A stretch of DNA of 64,000 bases. It comes from Brachypterus glaber. Lineage: Eukaryota; Arthropoda; Insecta; Coleoptera; Kateretidae. A program made the position numbers and the translations under genes. The stretch covers positions 10,084,847-10,148,846 of the forward strand of contig OY294046.1 in assembly GCA_958510825.1 (NCBI GenBank), given 5' to 3'. Positions 44,535 to 55,029 of the stretch are shown here, piece after piece. The notes beneath the pieces were generated by a model, which was not told the origin of the DNA, searched no databases, and worked only from the letters and a program-made list of their open reading frames with translations. The number at the start of each line of letters is the position of its first letter. Position 1 is the first letter of the stretch.

Positions 44535-45380
44535 AGTGACTGCACGGAACCATAGTTAACTGAGTCGCGCTCCGTGCGCACGGAACGGTAGGTATGTGGC
44601 TCGCGCTCTGTGCGCAAATTGTTACTTTCATATAGGTTAGATTAGTTCATGTTTTAAGTGAATAAAATGAAGGAAGGTGCGTTGTTTGCAACGTTTGAAG
44701 AATTGGAAGAGAAAGTAAAAGAATATGAAACAACTAAATTCATTGCTCTACAAAAAAGGAATTCCTGTTCATTATTTAAAGCGGTAACAAAGTAGGTATT
44801 TTAGAGCTTCAAAAGGAAATCAAAATCTTAAGTATTATTTAATTGAGTATACATGTTCGAAAAGCGGAAAGCGTTTCAAGAGTCGTGGAAAAACGATTAG
44901 AAAATCTTTGTAAGTACCTACTCCTACCTTATTATATATTCGTGGCGCCTTCGCCATAATAGTATTATACGTTACGAAATTATTAAAAACTCTCTAGCGC
45001 CTCGCATTAGGAAAGCCTAAATCGTGAGATCTGCACAAAGTTTGTTTTGGTTTTTTGTTGTTTGGTGTTTTTTTTAATGTGGGGTTTTGGTTTACGTTAA
45101 CGTTGGTTTTGCGCCTGATAGTTTTTTTTTGTAAAAAATTGTTTTTATTCAAAATAATATATTGAAAAACGGTCAGCTCCCTATGACGCATGCGCAGTTC
45201 AACACAAACTTTGTGCAGATCTCACGATTTAGGCGCTCCTATCGCATTTACGTCGAAACTCCATGGGTATGGTGCAGGAGCCCCATATCTATTGTTTCGT
45301 GCGCACGGAGCGCGAGCCACATACCTATTGTTCCGTGCGCACGGAGCGCGAGTCAGATAACTATGGTTAAAAAGTCACTG
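44535..45380. mobile_element. Foldback element with GC-rich CGCGCTCCGTGCGCAC arms
   Basis: Inverted ends include CATAGTTAACTGAGTCGCGC on the left and its diverged inverse on the right. Each arm has two copies of the near-palindromic CGCGCTCCGTGCGCACGGAA. The interior is hit by another palindromic element (45015-45234). GC-rich arms in an AT-rich genome are unusual. Confidence 0.8.
45015..45234. mobile_element. Palindromic MITE nested in the 44535 element
   Basis: Ends GCCTAAATCGTGAGATCTGC and its inverse, about 30 bp. The interior GGTTTACGTTAACGTTGG is shared, inverted, with about 50815-50840. No ORF. Confidence 0.85.
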
Positions 45381-45495
45381 CGTATTTTTTATTATTGAAA
45401 TTTAGGGCCTTAGCACTAAAAAAAATAATGTGTTTAGGATAGAGTGCGGTAGACTAGTGCTGCGCCGCCTTCAGGGTTGAATCTTCATTAGATAT

Positions 45496-46353
45496 CAGGG
45501 TTGTACACTTTTTTTGAAATTGTCCAGGACGGTGGACAAAACCGGACAAAATTGGACAAAACTGGACAAAATTGGACAAAACTGGACAAAATTGGACAAA
45601 ACTGGACAAAACTGGACAAAATTGGACAAAAATGGACAAAATCAAAAATTAACCCTTAAAATAAAATTTTTCGCGGCCTACACCTCTAGGTTTGATATAT
45701 CCCATCCTATACTATTCTTATACACTTTGAAGCGCTGAATCCTAATCTGGCTTCAGAATTTGCCTTTATACTCGGGATTTTAAGAAAAATTTTCCTGAAC
45801 ATATTAAAAATTATTATTCTTGGCCTTTTACTTTGATTTACCATGTAAACCAGACAAAATAAATTAAATATGGTACCGATGAATTCAGCAGCTTAAATTT
45901 AAGCTTGTGTTATGGAAACTAAATTTAACAAAAAAAATCAATTTTTAAAATTTATAAATGAGGATTATTTTCAATAGGTATATAAGTATTTCATACAGGG
46001 CTTTTAGATTATTAGGTTAACTAACCTAAATTTTGTCACATATTTTTGGTATTTTTCGTTATGTTTTATGTTTTGTTTTAATTATTTAAGTCTTTTTTAT
46101 GTATCTATGTATAAATACGTATTTAATAAAAATAATTACTAGTTTTTAATTTAATTTAATACATACGCATTTAATAAATACGCACTTAATAAAAATAATT
46201 ACGTGTTTTAAAATTTAATATTTAATTTTATTTTGATTTTGTGCAATTTTGTCCAGAATTTTCGGATTATATATTTTTTGATTATGTCCAGTCCGCCAAA
46301 ATTTGATTACTTCCGTCCAGTTTTGTCCACCCGGACAAAATCAAACAACCCTG
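45496..46353. mobile_element. hAT-like non-autonomous element with GGACAAAACT array
   Basis: 858 bp, ends CAGGGTTGT and ACAACCCTG, with a perfect 8-bp duplication TTAGATAT (45488-45495 and 46354-46361). CAGGG ends plus 8-bp duplication are classic hAT features. Near the left end a minisatellite of (A)TTGGACAAAACTGGACAAA units runs 45533-45642. Matching TTTGTCC motifs sit inverted at the right end (46247-46340). It lies only 82 bp downstream of the transporter exon 1 donor. Confidence 0.93.
45533..45642. repeat. 10/20-bp minisatellite GGACAAAACT/GGACAAAATT
   Basis: About eleven tandem 10-bp units alternating ACTGGACAAA and ATTGGACAAA, inside the hAT-like element. Both-strand ORFs are by-products. 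Confidence 0.95.
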
Positions 46354-46435
46354 TTAGATATTGTACACCCATTTTCTCGCACTACTCTATTTATTTTAAT
46401 TTTACAGTGTACCTATATTCAGTTTTATTACAAAC

Positions 46436-46555
46436 CCCATAAAAACTGCCCAATCCTGAATCGTGATGCGATAACTGCGGAAGCGATCTAGACCTCGACA
46501 GGCCACTACGTCTCGGTCTCTCATCACTGGATAGCTCCTCATCAGTTGTAGCCAT
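46436..46555 (-). CDS. MCT-like transporter, coding exon 1 with start codon
   Basis: ATG at 46555-46553 (context GGGGATGG) with an in-frame TAG six bases upstream. Forty codons MATTDEELSSDERPRRSGLS, then RSRSLPQLSHHDSGLGSFYG, end at a GGG/gtttgt donor (46435-46434) in phase 0, which matches the phase-0 acceptor of exon 2. A hydrophilic Ser/Arg-rich N-terminal tail is what precedes helix 1 in MCTs, and the joined peptide reads smoothly into GSGVDDAPASRAARL. The 5' leader is purine-rich. Any upstream untranslated exon or promoter was not identified. Assignment to this gene rests on phase, strand and character. Confidence 0.75.
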
Positions 46556-46925
46556 CCCCTATTCCTTCTTCTTCCTCTTCTTCACTGCTCTCTAGTATCA
46601 TTCTTCATTCAGAATTATGCATGGGATTGTTTTAACGTGCATATGTTAACCTCATCTTAAACCTTAACGTTATTTGAAACATAAGGTTTTTTCTGTGGTT
46701 AAGTTTATTGGTCTTGATGGTAGTAGTCACTTGCTTTACTGCATGTTGGTATTTCGTTTGTGGACATTTTTCGCATTTGTACAACTAAAGGGAACGACAA
46801 TTATATACGTTGGTATTTTATTCAATGGTAACTTACACTAGGCAACAATTTTTCCATTTCTTTATTATAAACTGTTGTATTAATTCGACTTAAAACGACA
46901 AACTTTATCCGCCTTTGTTCGCTTA

Positions 46926-47074
46926 GGTAACGTTCAAGTATTACGTAACGCAAATTTTGATCATTTTAGACCCCCCCCCCTGTAACGCTATTTTTCTACG
47001 TACATTAACATGGGCGTAACACTCGAAAATGACCCCCACCCCCTAGGAGCGTTACGTAATACTTGAACGTTCCC
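46926..47074. mobile_element. PIF/Harbinger-like MITE, 149 bp
   Basis: Ends GGTAACGTTCAAGTATTACG and the inverse of GGGAACGTTCAAGTATTACG, flanked by TTA on both sides (46923-46925, 47075-47077). A TTA duplication and GG(G) start fit PIF/Harbinger. The loop carries C-rich runs. A degenerate relative lies at about 53905-54000. Confidence 0.88.
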
Positions 47075-47274
47075 TTAGGGCAACATTTCATATTTTTTAA
47101 CCATTTCACCAGGAATAATATTCATTAGTTGAAACAATTTTAAGCTCCCTTCATGTCATATAAAATACCATAATAAAATCGTGTGCCAAATTTCATCTCA
47201 AAAAATAAATTATAAATTGGAAAAATAAATAAAAAGTAATTTCTATTATGAGGCGTGATTTTTTTAATCAAATA

Positions 47275-47851
47275 CAGCCTGTTCCAGAACTCGTGTACAG
47301 AAATTTGAGGGTATATTAAAAACCCTCTGGAAAATATGAAAAAAAATGTAAAAAAATATTCGTTCAATTCAAAAATAAGAACGCTTTAAGTGGACCAATA
47401 CTGTTGCTGATGTTAAATTACCTTTAAGAGTTGAATTTGTAGCTATGGAAGCAAATTTAATTATTGCAGGTACATATTCTCTAGGTTGACATGGTGATTA
47501 ATGTGACATAAATATTTATTAATGTCAAAAAACCACCGCCGGATGGAAAGACCCTATAAAAATAGAATATTTGATAGCCTCTGTCGGTTTTGTCAATATA
47601 TAATAATTTAAAAAGATTCTAAAGTTGAAAGTCTCAAACAATGCACGCGTCAACAATTAAAATGCAACCATAGTTACTAATAAGTAGGTAAAAACTAATT
47701 TGTAGGTAATTTAACATCAGCAACAGGATTGGTCAAATTAGATAGCTTCCTTTTTAATTAGTATTGAAGATGGATTTTTTTTGAAATTTTTTTTTCCAGA
47801 GGGCTTTTAATATACCCTCAAATTTCTGTACGCGATTTCTGGAACAGGCTG
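47275..47851. mobile_element. TA-flanked MITE, copy 2 (577 bp, inverted)
   Basis: Same family as 27079-27650 in the opposite orientation, ends CAGCCTGTTCCAGAA, flanked by TA. It lies upstream of transporter exon 1. Confidence 0.93.
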
Positions 47852-47869
47852 TATATTTGGCATCTGGCA

Positions 47870-47982
47870 TACTAGAGCACTAGATAGGTAGGTTTGTTAG
47901 GGAAGGTGGGTAGTTTGAGTGGTTCCTGCGGAACTACTACATACCTACCCTAACAAACCTGCCTATCCAGTGCTCTATGGTA
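47870..47982. repeat. 113-bp palindrome
   Basis: The arms pair TAGAGCACTAGATAGGTAGG and TTTGTTAGGG with their inverses. TA-like flanks. A decayed arm occurs near 12536. Confidence 0.82.
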
Positions 47983-48057
47983 TACCATATCTTGCAAAAT
48001 GCAAAATTTGGATGCACTTATCTACTTTATTTAAAAATAAAAAATACCTGTTATATA

Positions 48058-49103
48058 CACTGCCGCGCATTAAATTCCGGACACCTAAAAAATTTACATT
48101 TTTTAAATTCAAATATTTCGAAAACTAAGTAATGGATTTGACTGATTCTTTTTTTTTGTTTTGAAGCTTAAACATTCTCTACTTTTGTTTGTTTTAAGGA
48201 TGATTATTTTTTTTTTTTGTATTAACAGCAACAAATAATGTACAACTATGTTTTTTACCCCATCTTCTAGGCCTTACATGATACGCCACTGCAACTGTTT
48301 ATCAAATTATTAAAGTCTTTCTTATTGCCGCAGTTTTAATAAATTTTTTTTTTTTATTTTTTTACTTTTTTCCTTCTGGTTTAGGAGATATCAGGATTTT
48401 CCTGAAAGGTGTCATTTTTTCAGTCAACTCAAAAAGTACTAAATCAGCGGAGTTTTTTATTTGAAGCTCATGTCTTTTACTTCTTCTACGCTCATGTCTT
48501 TTACTTCTTCTTCTACAGTTTCTTCATCCCGGGGCAACTTTTTTTTATTTCCGTCTGACGGAGGCTTAACGGTGATTTCGCAGAACTGCCGCCGGACGGA
48601 GTGACCCTATTTTTTCTTCTACTCAAGTTTTTCAAACCCAATTTATGTTTTTGATAAACTTGATTAAAAGAAAAACGTAACTCGGTTAAGCTTCAAATTT
48701 AAAGCACAGCATCAATCAAATTCATGTAGTACTTTTTAAGTTAACTGAAAAAATTACAACTTCCAGGAAAATCCTGATATCTCTAAACCAGAAGTAAAAA
48801 AGTAAAAAAATAAAAAAATATTTATTAAAACTGCGGCAATAAGAAAGACTTTAATAATTTGATAAACAGTTGCAGTGGCGTATCATGCAAGTCCCAGAAG
48901 ATGGGGTAAGAAACATAGTTGTACATTATTTGTTGCTGTTAATACGAAAAAAAAAATAATCATTCTTAAAACAAACAAAAGTAGAAAATGTTTAAGCTTT
49001 AAAACTAAAAAAGAATTAGTCAAATCCATTAATTAGTTTTCGAAATATTTTAATTTAAAAAATGTCAATTTTTTAGGTGTCCGGAATTTAATGTGCGGCA
49101 GTG
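48058..49103. mobile_element. TA-flanked foldback element, 1046 bp
   Basis: Ends CACTGCCGCGCATTAAATTC and CACTGCCGCACATTAAATTC (inverse), with arms of roughly 400 bp and TA on both sides. The arms hold CCATCTTCTAGGCCTTACATG-like and 'aggattttcctg' pairs. The loop contains two direct copies of CTCATGTCTTTTACTTCTTC. No ORF. Tc1/mariner-type. Confidence 0.92.
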
Positions 49104-49260
49104 TATATTTTTTTAATTGAAAACAAGATTTTGGGCTTAATTTTTTTGTATTTTTTACCAAATGGGGACTTAAATTTTTCATAAAACGTTTATTTTGAGA
49201 TACTCTAATGCAGGTAAAAAATTTTAAGCATTAATTTAAGTTTGTATAAAAATTAACAAC

Positions 49261-50294
49261 GTTCACCCACTTAAAAAACTTAATTTTATTTGATATTTTT
49301 AACATAAATTGTTGGTTCAGTGAGGGTAAAATATGTTGACTAGTGTAATACTTTACGTTGACATAATGTTAAATCGTAACTATTACTTGCAGACGGATGA
49401 AATACCGATGATCAGAGATCCTGACTAGATCTTCGTGCTTGATTACTGGAATCTTGATATCAATTAAAAATCTTGATTGTATACATGCAGAAAACTTGTT
49501 AAAATACAGGACGTGTATGTGAGATCTCCCCATAGTAATGTGTAGTGGTCGGATCGAAATATTCATTTACCGGAGGTATGCAAAATTTAAAATAAAAAAA
49601 ACTAAGTTTTAAAGTAAATAAACAATTTACACAGAAAAAAAAGGGTTCCTTTAATAAAGGACACGTGTCTTTCGATATATTCAGAGCCATATTCTCTTGC
49701 TTCAAGGCTAGCCTTTCTTTGAAACAAAATCCATGTCCTTGAATGAAGAGCGCGGATCTTTATTCAAGGACATTGACGTTCACCCACTTAAAAAACTTAA
49801 TTTTATTTGATATTTTTAACATAAATTGTTGGTTCAGTGAGGGTAAAATATGTTGACTAGTGTAATACTTTACGTTGACATAATGTTAAATCGTAACTAT
49901 TACTTGCAGACGGATGAAATACCGATGATCAGAGATCCTGACTAGATCTTCGTGCTTGATTACTGGAATCTTGATATCAATTAAAAATCTTGATTGTATA
50001 CATGCAGAAAACTTGTTAAAATACAGGACGTGTATGTGAGATCTCCCCATAGTAATGTGTAGTGGTCGGATCGAAATATTCATTTACCGGAGGTATGCAA
50101 AATTTAAAATAAAAAAAACTAAGTTTTAAAGTAAATAAACAATTTACACAGAAAAAAAAGGGTTCCTTTAATAAAGGACACGTGTCTTTCGATATATTCA
50201 GAGCCATATTCTCTTGCTTCAAGGCTAGCATTTCTTTGAAACAAAATCCATGTCCTTGAATGAAGAGCGCGGATCTTTATTCAAGGACATTGAC
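49261..50294. repeat. 517-bp tandem duplication, two near-identical copies
   Basis: Units 49261-49777 and 49778-50294 show only about one mismatch (CTAGCC against CTAGCA). Each unit has a GC-richer 185-bp block bounded on the plus strand by acceptor-like ttgcag and donor-like GGAG/gtatgc (49392-49575 and 49909-50092), with a 65-codon minus-strand frame across it. The right break cuts a palindromic MITE. Confidence 0.95.
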
Positions 50295-50389
50295 TTTAGT
50301 TAAAAAAAATGCTAGTATTAAAACAAGAGAATATGGCTTTGAACATGTCGAAAGACGCGTGTCCTTGGTCTAAGGATTTTTTTTTTGTG
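50147..50389. mobile_element. Palindromic MITE, relative of 8501-8766
   Basis: CACAGAAAAAAAAGGG start and inverse end, flanked by TA. It shares GGACACGTGTCTTTCGAT and CAAGGACATTGACTTT with the 8501 element. The left part is duplicated at 49630-49777 by the 517-bp duplication. Confidence 0.9.
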
Positions 50390-50659
50390 TAAACTATACC
50401 TACTTCACTTGCGAGCCCACATGAATTGGGAATTAAAAAATTGTTCTGAAAATAAACATAATAATTTGGATTAAATGTAAATTTGTCAAAATTATTGGAG
50501 AGCCACTACCACAAGAATAAAGCTTATTTGGGGTTCTCCATTTGAGAAAAGTCAATATATTATCCACTGTGAGTATTCTATACTAAATTTTAAATTTGTC
50601 TATGAAATAGCGCATTGTATTATACACAATAAAAGCACCGTGTTGTAATATCATAGATA

Positions 50660-51480
50660 TTGTGATTTTGTTGTAATATATAGGGTGATCGGCTCCTGGC
50701 ATGCCAAAATTTAAAGAAGTGCCTATATGCAGCTCCAACCGTTTTTCAATATGTCATTTAAAAAAAAAACATTTTTTTTACAAAAAAAAAAAAACACCAA
50801 ACAGACGCCAAAACAACGTTAACGTAAACCAAGGCCCCCTCATTAAAAATCCAGTCCAAACCAAGAAAAAACCAAAACAAACTCCTGCACAGAGAGCTGC
50901 AATTAGGCGCTTGTAAAATTTAAGAGGTGATTCTACATCCAAAAATATAAAAACTGTTTCTATAAAGAAAGAACGGAAATAAGGCCTAAGGGAGCTACGG
51001 CCCTTTCAAGATGGACATATTGAACAGGGGACAAAAAAAGCACCAATACAAGTTTAATGCTGCAGGATGATTCTTCATTTAAAATTAAGAAAAAAAGTAT
51101 TCTTCGCCGAAATACCTAAATTTAATATTAAAGGAGTAATAGCCTTTTAAAAAGTAACATTTTCGGTGGCACAAAATATTACTTCCTCTTAATTGCATTT
51201 TTTTAAAAACGGTTGCTCCTACGGTGTTATATAATTTTTTATAAAAATCCAAAAAAAAAATTTTTACAAAAAATCGAAAAAAAAGTACGCATAAAAATTT
51301 TTTTAAGCCTCACACATTCTGTTCGTGTAGGCACGCCTCTGGATAAATTTAAAAAGAAAAATAACAAACTAATTGCCCTTAATTATACTAGTATTCATGA
51401 AAAACCTCGTAGTTCTAGCTTAAAGGGTACCAGAGTTATTAATTAAAAACCTTATTTTTGGTACAATTTTAAAGGGACGT
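50660..51480. repeat. Decayed MITE mosaic
   Basis: 50690-50920 is related (inverted) to the interior of 45015-45234 (AACGTTAACGTAAACCAAGG). 50925-51010 and 51420-51485 contain 'ggtgattctacatcc' and 'gagctacggcccctttc'-like motifs that belong to the family at 55490-56617. No real coding sequence is seen. Confidence 0.55.
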
Positions 51481-51494
51481 AGCCCCCTTAGCCC

Positions 51495-51545
51495 TCATTA
51501 GAATAAGAATAAGAATAAGAATAAGAATAATTTATTGTGCTACAA
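51495..51545 (-). repeat. LINE 3' tail with (TTCTTA)n
   Basis: On the minus strand '...gtagcacaataaattattc' ends in TTCTTA hexamers, the usual look of the 3' end of a 5'-truncated non-LTR retrotransposon. The body (to about 51700) is short and non-coding. Confidence 0.55.
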
Positions 51546-51809
51546 AAAAAAAACTTACACACGTCAATAAAATACAAAATGCAATAAATAAGTACAAAAA
51601 TACAAATTTACATAAAATTACAATAAAATATTTTTTAAATTTACTAAAACATCATTTATAGTATAAAATGGATTTTTTATAAAAAACGATTTAATTTCAG
51701 CCTTAAATCTCATTTACGGACCAACCATTATAGGAACTTTTTTGATATTTTTGTATACCTATTAAATTTTGGCATACCAGTTTCCGATTACCCTATACTA
51801 TACGCGGTA

Positions 51810-52237
51810 TAAAGTTTATTTTTTTAAGGTATAGTTATTTTAAATTTGCCACTAAATACGCCACACTCGATTTACACTAAAGCATGTGGCTTGTTTTGAA
51901 TGTCAACATAACCAAAATTTATAATTTTTGTTTACTTACTTTGTTTTTATGTTGTTTTGATGTAAAAAAAGAGAATTGATAAAGCTGTTGCTAAAAATAC
52001 TTTTGTATTCCTGTGGAAACAAAATTTGCTTATAAAATCGCTTTTATTCCAATAATATAGAAGAATAAACCATTGTTTTGTTCTCGTTAATGGCACGTCA
52101 ACGTTTTACGGTTATGTAAATTGGGCCTAGTCATTTCGCTTACGACGCATGCGTATCTTACGTTGCTATGGTAATTTCGAGATTGTTTACAAGCGGGAAG
52201 GTTTAAAATAACTATACCTTAAAAAAATTAACTTTAG
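51810..52237. mobile_element. TA-flanked MITE, 428 bp, copy 1
   Basis: Ends are inverted copies of (CT)AAAGTTTATTTTTTTAAGG followed by TATAGTTATTTTAAA, with TA on both sides. The same element, in the same orientation, is at 60242-60660. Confidence 0.88.
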
Positions 52238-52509
52238 TAACCGCGGTTCGTTGTAGGTATAAGATTTCCAAACTAAAATAGAATACATGGTGTGAAATTA
52301 GCCTAAAATTAACTAATGTTAATTAATAGTCTGTCGCATAAAACAGGAGCAAATTATTTTTGAAAAACGTTCACAACTCGTTAGACGTACTTTACGGGCA
52401 CTTGTAATTGACATTTGGAACATCTGCTGCTGTAAAAACGTCATTTGCACGCATAAATCCCATTTATCAGAATCTTAACAGATTAAGGATTCAAACATCT
52501 ATAAATACA

Positions 52510-52700
52510 GGATGATTCAGAAATCAGACAGAGAATAGCACAAGGAAAGATAGTTTTTTTACGGGGGGAAACACCCGTTAACGCGTTATTCGAATTCGAC
52601 TAAAAAATCATTTAAAATTTTTAACAGAATGTCCGATTTAAAAAATTCTTTTGCCCACTAATACAGGGACCGCCAGAAAAATTGCTTGCTGTCAGAAATT
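52510..52700. repeat. Tc1/mariner terminal fragments
   Basis: Two terminus-like sequences, TACAGGATGATTCAGAAATC (about 52506) and TACAGGGACCGCCAGAAAAA (about 52663), start different decayed elements. The second probably belongs to the Tc1 remnant that follows. Confidence 0.5.
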
Positions 52701-52851
52701 TGAACGTCGTTTTTTATTAAATTTGTATGTTTTGATAATGACTTTTTAAATTAGGTTATATTTATTTTAACTTTTTTTAAATAATTAAAATTAAAGTTAC
52801 AAAAATAAGTTATTATTTAATATTAAACAGATTTTTTTTAACAGAAAACAA

Positions 52852-53010
52852 TTAGTACTTTGTGATAGATCCACCGATTTCCAAAATAGAATTTAGGCGT
52901 CTTAGAATGGAAGAAACAGCGATTTCACAATAATTGTTTGGAATACTTTCCCATACCTGTAAAATTTCATCCAAGAGATTTAGGACTTTTGTTATTTGTA
53001 TCACATCAAA
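52852..53010 (-). pseudogene. Tc1-type transposase, C-terminal fragment
   Basis: The minus-strand frame reads LLDEILQVWESIPNNYC then SSILRRLNSILEIGG..TKY and a stop (TAA at 52854-52852). 'VWESIP...SMxRRxxxVIExxGG.TKY' is the characteristic end of Tc1 transposases. Upstream it dissolves into unrecognisable sequence. Too short to be functional. Confidence 0.7.
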
Positions 53011-53164
53011 TATGTTTAACATTGGCATAGGAAGAGGACGGCAAAACAGATAAAAACTTTAATTTTTAGGGAAGTCTCATTATATTATACGGTAATTTCG
53101 AATTTTCAAAAAATTTAAAAATCATCTTAGACAAAAAATTCTTGGATATAAATTTGTTTCATGA

Positions 53165-53285
53165 AAAAATAAGCAACTTTCTTTTTTAATGTTCGTCCGT
53201 CTGTCCGTCCGATGTCACGATTTTTGTGAACACGGTACTCAAGAAGGAATAATCCGATCGACTTGAATTTTTCAGGTTAAACTTT
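53165..53285. other. GTCCGTCTGTCCGTCCG motif region
   Basis: A 'gtccgtctgtccgtccg' pyrimidine repeat is followed by GAACACGGTACTCAAGAAGG. It is a widespread arthropod repeat motif. A related, complementary 'gacagatcgacagacag' occurs near 57360 and 58273. Confidence 0.45.
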
Positions 53286-53289
53286 TAAA

Positions 53290-53440
53290 AAAGTTTGAGT
53301 GCTTTGAGCTACCTCTAAACATTAATCGATTTGGCTCATTTTTGAGTGCCCACCGTATTTTACCAAAGAACAACTTTTGACCCAGAGAGCGTTTTCGATT
53401 TCGAAGTTCGGGATTTTTTTGACACACCCTACTCAGAAGG
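53290..53440. repeat. Fragment of the 38412/58550 foldback family
   Basis: Matches the right-arm interior (GTTTGAGTGCTTTGAGCTAC, ATCGATTTGGCTCATTTTTG, GAGAGCGTTTTCGA). It stops abruptly on both sides, so this is a third, truncated copy. Confidence 0.85.
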
Positions 53441-54215
53441 CTTCTAGGCCTGGGAACCTATGCTTAGGACTCATGGATTTATTGATATTAAAATTTAAAA
53501 TTCTAATCATAATCATCTTCCGTGTATTTTACTCAAGTCTGTTTCTGTTTGTCTATGTCTATGTGCTATTAGACACGTTTTGTGTGTTTAATATTATCCG
53601 AGATATGATTGATTTTGATTTTGACAAATTAATTGGAACCATATTATTATTAAATTTTGCTTTATTGGATAAAAGCACAATACCTAATGCACTGGTTTTA
53701 AATCTTTAACAATACCTACACGTAGAAAATTGTGTTTGTAATCAATAACAAAGTTAGCAATCAATGAGGCCATAATTTATTTTATTTATTTATTTATTCA
53801 CAGCCCCAAACAAGCTATTGCTTGTTGCTGGGGCTCTCCAATAATTTTGAGATGAAAAAAAATATAAAATTGACTTCTTTGTGCCAGAATTTTCATATCC
53901 TTAAGTCGCGTAACGAACTTAGAGGGGGCAGAGGGTAGTGCTTAGCGTTATGTTGCGTTACGAAGGAGAAGGGGTCTGATATAGCGTTACATAACGTTCT
54001 ATAATATGTTTAAAGAAATAAAAACGGTTTGTTTTTTTACCCAACTTTTTTTTAAGGGGGGTGGTCTTGGCTGCTAGCGTTGCGTATTTATTGCTATTGC
54101 TATTATTAACAAATTATTACTACATATTTAACACAGAAAACAGTTTTCCAATAGCACAGGTCCGTATAAAATTAGCTCTTTGGAAGTTTATACTTGTTTT
54201 GTATTTCTTCTTGCA
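53441..54215 (-). repeat. LINE tail fragment and decayed Harbinger-like MITE
   Basis: At 53780-53850 the minus strand ends '...ttggggctgtgaataaataaataaa', a common 3' tail of insect non-LTR elements. 53905-54000 is a degenerate copy of the 46926 MITE (CGTTACG, GGGGTC). The plus frame 53377-53709 is not recognisable as a protein family. Confidence 0.5.
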
Positions 54216-54217
54216 AG

Positions 54218-54618
54218 ATTATAATAATAATAATAATAATATCTTAATAATAATAATAAAAGTACAAATTACAATTAAAAACAATTAAAAAATATATAAA
54301 TATAAAATGTTAAAATTCAGTCGAAATATTAATATTGCTATTCAGGTACTCATTACAAGAATAAAAAGGATTATTTGTAAAATAATCCTTTAAAATATGT
54401 TTAAACTTATTAAAATTACTAACTGCTTTTAAACTGGCAGGCAAGTGACTGTACACTTGCTGTGCCATGTACTGCGTACCCATAGACAAGGAAAGACCTC
54501 CAAAGCCGTTGCGGAATACTGTGATAAATGTGCCTAGCGCATCTGAGATAAACTTGCACATGCGCACTACTATTGTTGTTTTTGACGAGTATTTTTTAAC
54601 CTTAGTTTTGTGTGTCAA
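54218..54618 (-). pseudogene. 5'-truncated LINE: reverse transcriptase ORF C-terminus and tail
   Basis: The minus-strand frame (54310-54618) contains QQVYSHLPASLKAVSNFNK then FKHILKDYFTNNPFYSCNEY. This is the typical 'YN.LP..IK....FK..LK.YL....FYS.EEYL' ending of insect non-LTR (Jockey/CR1-like) reverse transcriptase proteins. About 90 bp after the stop comes a (TTA)n tail (54218-54260). The upstream boundary near 54618 marks 5' truncation. Confidence 0.75.
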
Positions 54619-54918
54619 ATAAAAATTGTAAAAAAATCAACAAAAAACAATAATTATCTACGAAGAAACATCGAAATAGTTTTTTTTTTAATTATTTTAT
54701 AAGAATTTTTCGAGGTGTGTTTGAGTTTCGGGATTTTGTACACCTACTTTAAGTACACCAGGAATTGACCCTTTGCTCTTTATAAAGCAAGAATACAGGT
54801 TAGGTTTAAAGTTATAAACAAATGCAGCAAAAAAACAATTAAAACACAGTAGAAGTCAAAAAATGAACAGAAACAAACGACGATCTGACAGTACTGACAG
54901 TATAAACAAAATACTAAT

Positions 54919-55029
54919 AATTCGTCACCCCAGTATTGGTTTGCCATATCTCTATTTTTGGACATTTTAAGATTTTTACTGGGGGATTTTTGGAGATAAG
55001 ACAAATAAATACTGGGGTGATGAATTGTT
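54919..55029. repeat. 111-bp palindrome
   Basis: AATTCGTCACCCCAGTATT and its inverse bound a smaller inner stem-loop. A likely MITE. Confidence 0.75.

Larger units (their letters stand above)
1592..46555 (-). other. Gene span: monocarboxylate transporter-like (SLC16/MCT), 5' part
   Basis: Five minus-strand coding exons join in phase (120, 229, 169, 165 and 328 nt, total 1011 nt or 337 codons). The intron lengths are about 27.1, 0.96, 5.6 and 10.3 kb, and a further intron starts at 1591. The protein has the MCT hallmark EGGWGW in the first membrane helix and the YFKRRR...SGSG motif of helix 5. Insect MCTs have 12 helices and roughly 500-700 residues, so the second half is beyond the left edge. 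The family moves lactate, pyruvate and similar small molecules across membranes, usually with protons. The substrate here is unknown. Introns are filled with transposons, and the first contains a nested gene on the same strand. Confidence 0.88.

Noticed and set aside
45454..45738. Repetitive peptide frames (KTGQNWTKLD type) in the GGACAAA array
   Set aside because: A minisatellite translated in all frames, inside a non-autonomous transposon.
53377..53709. 110-codon plus frame with hydrophobic stretch
   Set aside because: It begins inside a transposon fragment, is AT-driven (Ile/Leu/Phe) and resembles no family I know.
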